From the NCBI GenBank assembly GCA_019022495.1, contig JAFEKR010000044.1, forward strand, positions 1-64,000: 64,000 bases of DNA. Reading direction: 5' to 3'. Below, piece after piece: positions 1 to 9,600 of the stretch (its first letter is position 1; each line of letters starts with the position of its first letter). A program made the translations under genes and the position numbers. The notes under the pieces were generated by a model, which was not told the origin of the DNA, searched no databases, and saw nothing but the letters and a program-made list of their open reading frames with translations. This DNA is from Epichloe hybrida (Eukaryota; Ascomycota; Sordariomycetes; Hypocreales; Clavicipitaceae).

Positions 1-78
1 CCCTAACCCTAACCCTAACCCTAACCCTAACCCTAACCCTAACCCTAACCCTAACCCTAACCCTAACCCTAACCCTAA
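1..78 (+). repeat. Telomere, 13 x CCCTAA
   Basis: Thirteen uninterrupted copies of CCCTAA start at the first base and stop at position 78. This is the C-rich strand of the canonical TTAGGG telomere, so the window begins at a true chromosome end. The repeats pass directly into RIPped retrotransposon sequence; no telomere-linked RecQ helicase gene is recognisable next to them. Confidence 0.98.
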
Positions 79-1188
79 GACTATTTCATAAAGTATAGTA
101 TTTATATCCCTGTTTTAACGCATATAACTAGTAACAGGTTAGCTACTATATTCTTAGAGTACGTTTTTAAGAATTATGGCGCTCCAGAGGGTATTATTAT
201 AGACTAGGGTTTGACTTTCACTAGCGGGTTTTAGATAACCTTTTGCTACCTTATTACAACTAAGTAATAACTAAGCACTGCGTTTTACCTGCAGATAGAT
301 AGTTAGATAGAATGTTTAAACTAAGTTTTAAAGCATTATTTAAGAGCCTTTACTTGCTTTAACTAAACCAATTAGGCTAATAATCTTTTAATAGCATAGT
401 TTGCGTATAATATAAGCGTCTATTTAACTTATAGCTACACTCTAGCTAAGGCACTACGAGGCTATAACCCTAGGGGACCGCAGTAAGTAGTTACAGATAT
501 TCCTATAGTAAATAACTAAGTAAAAACTTATGCTATTACGCTGAGAGATAGACATATAGTAATTAAGTAGCTTCTAAGTAACTTATAGGTCTAGTATATA
601 AAGCACTATAATAAGAAGCAGACCCTAATAAAGTTTAATATAGGCGACTATGTTTTATTATTTATAAAGAATATTAACTTATAGTAACCTAGTAGGAAGC
701 TAAGTATAAAGTACCTAGGCCCTTATAAAATCAAAAAGGTAATTAGTACTTATAGACTTACATATTAATTAAGGCTGCTACGTAGAATGCGTCTGTATAA
801 TGTTTTTAACGTTACTAACCTTAAACCATTCGTAAGGAACTTATTTAGCGTAGAAGACACGTCCTTACTGCAAGAGAATATTACAAATAATAAGTAGGAG
901 TTTAAAGTTAAGAGAATTATATTGCATTAGTATAACAGGAGACATTAGAAATACCTAGTTAAGTGGAAGGGCTATAATACTTTAGAAAATTCTTAGGTAA
1001 AGAAAAGAGATTTCGTCATAATAAATATTATTAAGGATTACAAGCAGTAACTAAGTAGCTAGTTCGCAAACACAGAGGTGTATTTAATAAAGTTTAGATA
1101 GTAGTAGTAATATATAAAGAAAAAAAATCCAGATAATTTCTTAGATAACCTAACTCGTAGCTACTTTACACTAATCACTCCATTAATA
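79..1188 (+). pseudogene. Ty3/gypsy pol fragment: integrase and chromodomain, RIPped
   Basis: Reading the plus strand through many TAA/TAG stops gives a gypsy integrase and its C-terminal part. Near 170-240 the frame reads NYGAPEGIII followed by LTFTSGF, the integrase core. Near 690-770 it reads KYLGPYKIKKVISTYRLTY, the integrase C-terminal region. At about 948-994 it reads YLVKWKGYNTLENS, the diagnostic core of a retroelement chromodomain, so this is a chromovirus. Gag, protease, reverse transcriptase and RNase H are missing; the telomere repeats sit where they should be. The stops are mostly in TAG/TAA contexts expected from RIP of CAG, CGA or TGG codons. The fragment cannot encode a protein. 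Confidence 0.88.
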
Positions 1189-1319
1189 TGTTAGGCGCCT
1201 AACCCTTAGTAGTCCTACCTATGCTAATAAGGGCAGAGGATTTGTTCTTATTATTAGAAAAATCCCCCTCTCTATACACATATGTATAAAGCTTACTAGG
1301 AAGGTCTAGTAGCCTAACA
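1189..1319 (+). mobile_element. Possible short 3' LTR of the telomeric gypsy fragment
   Basis: A 131-bp stretch begins TGTTAGGCGCC and ends AGCCTAACA, the inverted TG...CA ends expected of an LTR, and lies about 130 bp downstream of the chromodomain. There is no second copy in the window for comparison and no target duplication can be tested because the 5' half of the element is gone. I see no clear polypurine tract in front of it, so the call rests on the end motifs and position only. Confidence 0.4.
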
Positions 1320-2985
1320 TAAGTAGGAAGTGTAGATGTGTTAGTAGTAAGCTACTAGTAAGTTAGTAAAGCTATAAGCTAGAGCATAGGAGTATATATA
1401 AATAGGAGGTTTTACGTAATAAAACGTAAGCTATTAGAAATATCTATCTAGACTTCTAGATTAATAGTATTACTAAGTAGCAACATAGTAACTCATTTGT
1501 TAGCATTAGCCTTATATATAACTTCTGCTATAAGCTATGCTTGCCTTACTTAACCACGCTTATTAGTATTTTTAGTAGTTAAGAGCGTATTATAAAGTTT
1601 GCGTTTTGCGTGTATTAGATGCTAGTAGTATGTTAGTAGTAACTAAGTTATAGAAATAAGGGATATGTATATTATTAAGAAAGTATAGATTATTATTAGG
1701 ATTGCTATAAGCGTTAATACGCTTAAAGAGCGTATAGTATAACTAAGTAAACTAAGTAGGACACTAGTAGTATGTTAGTATATGTATTAGTAATAAGAAA
1801 AGGGAGGATATACCCTAGAATAGTCTTTATTATTTTATAAATAATATACGCATTTTATTAAGTTACCTACGTAAGTTAGTAATAACCTATAGTAAGATAG
1901 TAGTGAAGTTATACTTAGGGAATTAGTACACTCCATTAGGATAGATTTACCCTCTATAAGATATTATGGCTCTATGCTATTACTATCTTTAGGAGTAATT
2001 ACCTACATTACTACTTACTATATATAGTGTATATAAGGAATTTTTATTTTACTAGCACTACTAGCTATAAGTTAGTAAGGTAGGCGCTAGGGGGATATAG
2101 ATATTATACTTATATAGAAATTTTAGAAGCTAAATATTTCTTACTAGGAGACTTTATAGGGGATAGCATAAGAGTTTTTATACTAGGGGGAGGTAGTAAT
2201 AGCAAAGTAGTTACTTACGTTAAAGATATTATTAACTACTAGTAAGTTAGCAGTAATATACTATAAGAAACTTATAGGTAAAAGGTAAGAAACTAATGTT
2301 TTAGCGTTTAAGAGGATTTAGACATTTTAGACAAGGATAGACGTGGATAATAAAGTGACGCTATAGGATGTTAGTAATTACTATAAGAGAAGCTATAAAG
2401 CTACTAGTTTATAGGTAGGGGTAACTTATAATGCTAAGGGAGGATAAAAAAGGAAGAAAAAGTGTGTGGAAGTAAGGGAAAGTAAGCCTCTTTTATATTA
2501 GCCCTAGACCCCTAAGTAATTTACACACTATATGTAGCTAATCTAGGAATTATAACATTTATAGTTACAGCCGCCACTAGTAGATACACACGCTAGCTAC
2601 GAACTCCTAGCAAGATTAACATAACATCCCTAATATTAGACAAGAAGTTATTTATTTTAAATAGCACGCGTTACCCTATTTATTTAACCTAATTATAAAA
2701 CTTAATACTAGTAGTCTACTTACTTAGCGCTAATAACTTATTAGATAGAGGCATACATATTAGAGGTAATAAAGCAGCAAGTATATAGCTACCTGTAATC
2801 TAGCAATTATAAGAAGGGCTACCTAGACCCCTATAATATTTATCTTACTATTTAAAGCAGATATAATACTACGCACTAATAGTATAGCTAGTAATATAGA
2901 TATTGCCATAGGTTATGCGCAGCAAGCACATACTAGCTAAGTAGCTCTTTACGATTGAGGATAATTATATGTTAGGGGGGTAGCA
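1320..2985. other. AT-rich stretch, nothing recognised
   Basis: About 1.7 kb of TA-rich sequence dense in stops in all frames, with frequent TAGTA and TTAGTAA runs. It looks like heavily RIPped repeat DNA, but I could not recover a transposase, reverse transcriptase or helicase motif on either strand, nor inverted or direct terminal repeats. Confidence 0.6.
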
Positions 2986-3252
2986 TATTAGGGGCACGGA
3001 GGCTAGGGAGTTATAGACAGGATAGTTATATAATAGAGCCCTTAGATAAGCCCTAGATTACACAAATAACTAAGTAGCTACTAGGTAGCTATATACATGT
3101 AGTAGGGTATTTAGATAAGGACTGCCTATAAGAGTTATAGGAGGTTAGAGTTTAAGACCTTTATACACCCACCCCTAAGTAGTAGCTCTCTAGCTACAAT
3201 CAAGAGTCTTAGCCTTCACTCCGTTTGTATCTCTCCTACCACAGTCGTGACA
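2986..3252 (+). mobile_element. Copia LTR, family B (RIPped copy)
   Basis: This 267-bp LTR matches the cleaner copy at 43764-44030 over its whole length, including the shared stretch GGGGCACGGAGGCTAGG near the start and CACTCCGTTTGTATCTCTCC near the end. The start TGTCA has become TATTA here by two RIP-type changes; the end is TGACA. It is followed by retroelement leader sequence rather than a target duplication, so it is the 5' LTR of a broken element and not a solo LTR. Confidence 0.85.
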
Positions 3253-3363
3253 ATATTGTCAAATTCGTTAATACTGTCAATATTATCATTTTTGTCATTA
3301 TTATTATTATTGTTAGATCCCTCTTTTCCGTTGTTTTGGGGTGGTTGTTTTGCCCGGACAAAA
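3253..3363 (+). mobile_element. Family B internal leader sequence
   Basis: This segment follows the B LTR and contains a low-complexity ATT-rich tract, then a conserved block (3318-3362) that is almost identical to 16612-16661. The conserved block reads SLFSVVLGWLFCPDK in one frame at both sites, but the surrounding frame is short and I would not call it a gene. At about 3363 the sequence switches abruptly to the reverse transcriptase of a different copia family (A). Confidence 0.6.
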
Positions 3364-4385
3364 TATATAATCCCTACCTACTTATAACTATAAAGGAAAG
3401 CCCTAACTTTACCTACATTAGAATGCAAACTAATAACATAATTAGCCTCTTAGATAAGAAGTTCTCTAAGAAGGAAGAGACCTAGCTTATTATAGTAAGC
3501 TTTAACATAAAGCTAAAGCAATTCCTAACTTAGGACTACCCTCTTATGTTTAATAGTAGTATTATCTTGCTAGAGGATAATACTATTAAGATCTAGTAGA
3601 AAGGGTAGAGTAATAAGTTAGAGCTAGTTTTAATAACTAACTTAAAGCGTAAATACGTTAAGTAAAGGGCCTAAGGCGCTTATATTATCTTAATTTACTA
3701 ACTAGAGGCTTGTTTTAATTTATCCATTACTATATAACACTAGGAGCTAACCCTAGAGGATATAAAAGCCCTTAACCGCCGCCTAAAGTAGCAGATAAAT
3801 TACCTAGAAAGAGGTCTAATATTTATCCTAATTAACCTTAAGAAAGCAAAGCTCTTTGCCTTTATAAATAAATCATTTGCTAATAACTAGGACCTATCCT
3901 TATAACTAGGATATGTACTTATCCTAGTAAATAAAGACTATACTAATAGCAAGTTTATAATTAAAAGTAATATTATACACTTTAGCTTAATAAAAAGCAA
4001 GAGAGTTATGTAAAGCGTGCTTACCTTAGAAGTCTATAGTATAGTAGCTAGTGTTAATATAGCTTATGTAATTATAATTACCCTAAACTTAGTTACTAAC
4101 TAACTAAAGCTCCTAAAGATCCTAGTTATTACATATATGAATTTATACTCCTTATATAAATGCCTTATTAATCTTAGCATAATAAAAGAGAAACGCCTAA
4201 TAATTAATATTATAGCTCTTTAATAGTTATATAAACGCTAAGAGCTTTATAAGATCTAATAGATTAATAAAGAGGATAACCTAGCTAATGCCTTTATAAA
4301 GGTATTACTTAATAAGGCCCTTAAGAGCTTTATCTTAACTAACTAGATAACTATTTAGATAAAGAGATAAGTTACCTATGTGTAA
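3364..4385 (+). pseudogene. Copia family A reverse transcriptase/RNase H fragment, plus strand
   Basis: Reading through stops gives the end of a Ty1/copia pol: KLFAFINKSFANN and then KSKRVM followed by SVLTLEVYSIVAS, the RNase H domain, and near the end INKEDNLANAFIKVLLNKAL, the usual copia C-terminus. The 5' two-thirds of pol and all of gag are absent. The same segment is present in the opposite orientation at about 6640-7655. Every few codons carry a TAG or TAA, so it is dead. It joins the family B leader at its left edge, making a chimeric element. Confidence 0.85.
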
Positions 4386-4843
4386 CATACATGTAGTAAG
4401 AGAAAAAGGTAATTCTCTAGGAGGGTAGCTATAGGGATAAGATAGCAATATACAAGGGATCTATGCCCCTATAGTTAATATCCCTAGTGGCTATGCTTAC
4501 ACTAGCCTACTAGGCCCTCCTAGTAAACTATAGAAGTTAATAGTGGTGTGTAAGAGAATAAAGGTATTACTAAGGAGGAGGAAGATATTATATATATGCT
4601 ATAGTGTAGTATATATATTATTTTAAGGAAAAGAAGGGATTTAGAAGGACTTACTTATTCTTATATAGGCTTATAGGCTAAGTAAGATTATTATTTCCTT
4701 TTTATTAGTAACTATACCCTTAGATAAGCTATAAGTTCTTTTCCTTATATCCCCTATTAATTATATTCTTAAGCTATCTTTTCTTTTTATTCCTATAATT
4801 AATATTACGTGTTAATAATTATATTAAAAGAGAGAAGTTCTAG

Positions 4844-5151
4844 TGTTAGAATAAAGGTAATATTAATTACGCGTTATAGCTGTAATTACCTAGTAGAAGC
4901 TTAGGCTACGCGTGGACCTCCCACGTAACCTATAACCTAGCATGTTAATTAGCTAGGAAATATAAGGACATAAACGCGTAACCCCTTTTCCCTTTATGTA
5001 TTATAACTTCTAGCTTTTAATCCCTCTTTTATACATAACTTAATTAATTATAATAACAGATAACGCAGCCTAGAATAGATAATCGATGGCGATACTATTC
5101 TTTGGGCTTACGACTGTATTACATTGAATTCAATACCCTGTGAATCCAACA
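4844..5151 (+). mobile_element. 3' LTR of plus-strand copia A
   Basis: A 308-bp LTR runs from TGTTAGAATAAAGG to GTGAATCCAACA. It is the reverse complement of 5871-6177 and is also matched by the interrupted LTR 12366-14106. Between the pol end at 4385 and this LTR lie about 460 bp of untranslated sequence that is also present, inverted, at 6178-6660. Confidence 0.88.
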
Positions 5152-5160
5152 AAAAGGTTA

Positions 5161-5280
5161 AAATATTTTATCTTAAATATTTTATCTTAAATATTTTATC
5201 TTAAATATTTTATCTTAAATATTTTATCTTAAATATTTTATCTTAAATATTTTATCTTAAATATTTTACCTTAAATATTT
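5161..5280. repeat. 14-bp tandem repeat
   Basis: About eight copies of ATATTTTATCTTAA, nearly perfect; the last copy has ACC in place of ATC. Confidence 0.93.
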
Positions 5281-5369
5281 ATAATATATATACTATATTT
5301 ATATTCATATTTATATTAAAGATATAGAAAAATAAGATTTAAAAGTAAGTTTAATCCTTTATATAACTT

Positions 5370-5830
5370 TTAGCTTTGTTACTTAGTTATATAGTGTTCT
5401 ATAAAAGTGGGGCCAAAGTAGGTCTTATAAGTTATACACAAAACCTAGTATAGTCTCTTTTTACTAAGTTTTATAATTTTAGCTTAAAAGAGATAAGTAT
5501 ATAAAAGTAGGTCTAAAAGTGGGTCACATTATTAAACTTATAAATACACTATAATTCCTTTACTAAGTTATATTATTAAAGTTTAAAAGAGAGAAATATA
5601 TAAAAGTGGGTCTAGAAGTGGGTCTAATTAATAACACTATAAACATAGTAATCTCTTTGCTTAGTTATATAATTCTAGTTAAAAAGAGAGAAATATATAA
5701 AAGTGGGTCTTAAAGTGGATCTAATTAGTTAATAATTATATTATAAGCTTAGTATAATCTCTTTACTTAGTAATATGATTTTAGCTTAAAAAAGAGAAAT
5801 ATATAAAAGTAAGTCTTATAGTAATATTAG
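5370..5830. repeat. About 100-bp tandem repeats, five copies
   Basis: The string ATAAAAGT(G/A) starts at 5401, 5501, 5600, 5697 and 5803, each preceded by an AAAGAGA(G/T)AA block and a CTTTACTTAGTTATAT-like block, and usually followed by a doubled AAGTGGGTCT. The spacing of 97-106 bp and the conserved order show a tandem array diverged by RIP-type changes. Confidence 0.8.
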
Positions 5831-5870
5831 GACTTACTTTTTATTAGTATAAAATTATAAATAGTATAAT

Positions 5871-6177
5871 TGTTGGATTCATAGGGTATTGAATTCAATG
5901 TAATACAGTCGTGAGCCCGAAGAATAGTATTGTCATCGATTATCTATTCTAGGCTGCGTTGTCTATTGTTATAATTAATTAAGTTATAGGAAAAGAGAGG
6001 TAAAAAGCTAGAAGTTATAATACATAAAGGGAAAAGGGGTTACGCGTTTATGTCCCTACATTTCCTAGCTAATTAACATGCTAGGTTATAGGTCACGTGT
6101 GGGGTCCGTGCGCGGCCTAAGCTTTTGCTAGGTAATTGCAGCTATAACGCGCGATTAATATTACCTTTGTTCTAACA
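5871..6177 (-). mobile_element. 3' LTR of minus-strand copia A
   Basis: In plus-strand letters it runs TGTTGGATTCATAGGG ... TTTGTTCTAACA, 307 bp. It is less mutated than the partner at 4844-5151 and keeps several CG-containing words such as CACGTGTGGGGTCC that the others have lost. Confidence 0.9.
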
Positions 6178-6659
6178 CTAGAACTTCTCTCTTTTAATAT
6201 GATTATTAACATGCGATATTAATCGTAGAAATAAAAAAGAAAGACAGATTAAGAATGTAATTAACAGGGAATATAAGGAAAAGAACTTATAGCCTATCTA
6301 GGTATATAGTTACTAATAAAAGGGAAATAACAATCTCGCTTAGCCTGTGAGCTTATATAAGGATAAGTAAGTCCTTCTAAATCCCTTCTTTTCCTTAAAA
6401 TAACACATATACCACACTATAGCGCGTATACAATGTCTTCCTCCTCCTTGGCAACACCTTTATTCTCCTACATACTATTATTAATATCTATAGTCCACTA
6501 GGAGGGCCTAGTAGGCTAGCGTAGTTATAGCCGCTAGGGATATTAACTACAAGGGCGTAAATCCCCTATATATTGCTATCTTATCCCTATGGCTATCCTC
6601 CTAGAGAATTACCTTTTCCTCTTACCATATATGTGTTACACATAGGTAACCTATCCCTC

Positions 6660-9600
6660 TATCTAGATAGTTATTTAGTTAGTTAAGATAAAGCTCTTAA
6701 GGGCCTTATTAGGTAATACCTTTGTAAAGGCATTAGCTAGGTTATTCTCTCCGTTAATCCATTAGATCTTGTAGAGTTCTTAGCGTTTATATAACTATTA
6801 AAGGGCCATAATATCAATTATTAGGCGTTTCTCCTTTGTTATACTAAGCTTAATAAGGTACTTATATAAGGAGTATAAATCCGTATATGCAATAACTAGG
6901 ATCTTTAGGAGCTTTAGTTAGTTAGTAACTAAGTTTAGGGTGGTTATGATTACATAAGCTATATTAACACTAGCTACTATGCCATAGACTTCTGAGGTAA
7001 GCACGCTTCACGTAACTCTCTTACTCTTTATTAAGCTAAAGTGTATAATATTACCTTTAATTATAAACTTGCTATTAGTGTAGTCTTTATTTGCTAGGAT
7101 AAGTATATATCCTAGTTATAAGAATAAGTCCTAGTTATTAGCAAAGGATCTATTTACAAAGGTAAAGAGCTTTGTCTTCTTAAGGTTAATTAGAATAAAC
7201 ATTAGACCTCTCTCTAGGTAATTTATCTACTACTTTAGGCAGCGATTAAGGGCTTTTATATCCTCTAGGGTTAGCTCCTAGTGTTATGTAGCAACAAATA
7301 GGTTAAAGTAAGCCTCTAGTTAGCAGATCAAGGCAATATAAGCGCCTTAGGCCCTTTACTTAACGTATTTACGCTTTAAGTTAGTCATTAGAACTAACTC
7401 TAACTTGTTGCTCTACCCTTTCTACTAGATCTTAATAGTATTATTCTCTAGTAAGATATGCCACTATTAAACGTAAGAGGGCAGTCCTAAGTTAGGAATT
7501 ACTTTAGCTTTGTGTTAAAGCCTACTATAGCAAGCTAGGTCTCTTCCTTCTCGGAGAACTTCTCGTCTAAGAGGCTAATTATATCGTTAGTTTACATTCT
7601 AACATAGGCAAAGTTAGGGCTTTCCTTTATAGTTATAAGCAGGTAGGGATTATATATAAAGGTTTCTATCTAGAGGTTCTCTCTATAATGCTTATGATAC
7701 GTAACCTACTAGTGTGTTCCTACCTCTGCGAGCCTATAGAGGGGTTTTATAACCCTCAAGATTATACTAGGCGGGTAGAGATGCCGTATCTGAATTAGCA
7801 AGCGCGCTAGGATTAGCTGCTCTAGCAATATACAGGCCTGTACATAAGCCTAACAGATATCTCTTAGCTAGATAAGGAATTTCCTTAATCTTACTAACAG
7901 GGCTATTGCGAGGATAAGATATTAGCTTGTACGTTAAATTATTAGGGCTTATATAAGAATGGCCTGTTTCCCTTCATTCTTACACCCTTAGATTATAAGG
8001 CGTGACTTTTTGTAGGGTTCTATTGTCTTACCTTTAATCTCATTAATAATTCAGGAATTAAAGATTTAAATTCCACTATGTTCTTTCTTGTTAAATATAA
8101 TAAATTTAAATATACCTTACTTAATTAGGGCGTTAATTTCCGCTTTTATTAATAGCTTAAAAGGTTTGCTAAGGGTCTTAATAATTCCTTCCTTACGTAG
8201 CTTAATTACAAGAGCTAGGTTACTATGTTCTTTCGCTAATAGGAAGGTATTAGCACCTTAAGGCATCATAGGAGGGTTCTTCTATAGCCTTCTGTGTTCT
8301 CGCTTTAGTAGTATTAGTAGCACTATATTCTTATCGTAAGCCTCTTGCCTTTTTTCTCCTTTCTCTTCACTAGGCTTTGCTATCTTCTCCACACTAGGGT
8401 TATTATAGTAGGGCTTAATAGATATTAACCTAAAGGTCTTTAGGCCTCTAGGTATATTAAGTATACAGCTTTCTCTAGTAATTACTAGTAGCTTATACAG
8501 ACCTACCTATCCCTTACCTTCTTACTAGACCTTAACCTTTAATCTAAGCGGTAGGCTAAGGGTCTTTAAGGTATTTAGGCTATTGTGTTTAGCAAGGGCC
8601 TTATTAACCTTCTAGATAGCGTAGAGTCTCTTAATTTCTTTAGTAGCCTTCTATACTATAATCACACGCTATATAATATTAGGCAATAGCAAGGACTTAT
8701 TTATTATACGTAAGTAGGCTCCAAAGATAAGGAGGGTTAGGATAAGGCTATTAGGGCCTACGGTGTCATTTAGGGCCTTAATTACTATTTAAAGGGCAAT
8801 AGGTTCTAGTGTTATAAGGCATTCGTATCTAATTATATTATAGGCTCTTTAGAGTGGCTTATAATACCTTTTGACCTTCCCTATGCTATAGTATGCCTTA
8901 ATAGGGACTTCCTTAATCAAAATTAATATTAAAGCTATAAATTATCTAAATTCATTACCATGGAAGTTTGTTCTAGCGTCTATAATAATAAAGTCCAGGG
9001 GGCCTAGGTAAGCATTAATCTAGCACATACGGAGGGCTTCCTAGGTTGTTTTCGCAGAGATATCATTAAGGAATTTTGCTATATTAAACGCTATAGCCAT
9101 ATCTACAGTGTAAAGTATAGGGCGGTTACTATCTAGGTAGAAGACATCTACTATTACTTTGTAATTAAAGCTACACTTGTCCTTAAGGGTAAACTTAAAG
9201 TAATTAGGGCTATCTGCGTGTATTTAGCATTAGTAGCAAATTCTTATTAGCTCCCTAATAGCTTTAATATTAATATCATACCCTAATCTACAAAGAACCT
9301 CATATAGACATCAGATTAATAGATATCCAAAGCGGCGGTGCAGTCACCATAACTTACCTTCTATAAGGTAGCTCCAAGTAACTGCTTCTTCTTTCTATGT
9401 AAGAAGCATCTAGGCATGCCCCTATTTACGTATAACAAGTACTTTAATATTTCCTTATTGTAGTGTGTTCTTAGAGATATTAAAGTTAATCTTCAGACAG
9501 TCCATATCATTAAGGGATAAGAGAAATAGAGTGTTTATAGGGATAACCTAAAAGAGAATATTTCTAAAGGGAGTAGGCACCGTAGCCACTCCAAGCGTAA

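Larger units (their letters stand above)
5152..5870. mobile_element. Left part of an hAT-like non-autonomous element
   Basis: This spacer is the flank into which the minus-strand copia A inserted: it ends ...ATAAT and the sequence after the copia resumes ATAATATTAATAAA at 14107. Together with 14107-14575 it makes one non-coding AT-rich element. It carries two tandem arrays and repeated AAGTGGGTCT motifs that also occur, inverted, inside the related element 12599-14024. Its own outer left end has been lost at the junction with the plus-strand copia LTR (5151). Confidence 0.6.
3364..7655. repeat. Large inverted repeat of copia A 3' ends
   Basis: The left arm 3364-5151 is the reverse complement of the right arm 5871-7655, with the same order of pol end, untranslated region and 3' LTR. 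The arms are about 1.8 kb and the spacer 5152-5870 is about 0.7 kb. They differ by scattered C-to-T/G-to-A changes but only small indels. The right arm belongs to a complete element with its own target duplication; the left arm has no 5' half. Confidence 0.88.

Noticed and set aside
1320..2985. Telomere-linked RecQ-type helicase
   Set aside because: Expected at many fungal chromosome ends, but I found no DEAH-box or helicase motif on either strand even after allowing for RIP.
3225..3485. 86-codon plus-strand frame spanning the B LTR end and copia leader
   Set aside because: It crosses an LTR, a low-complexity tract and a chimeric junction into copia pol; it is an accident of composition.
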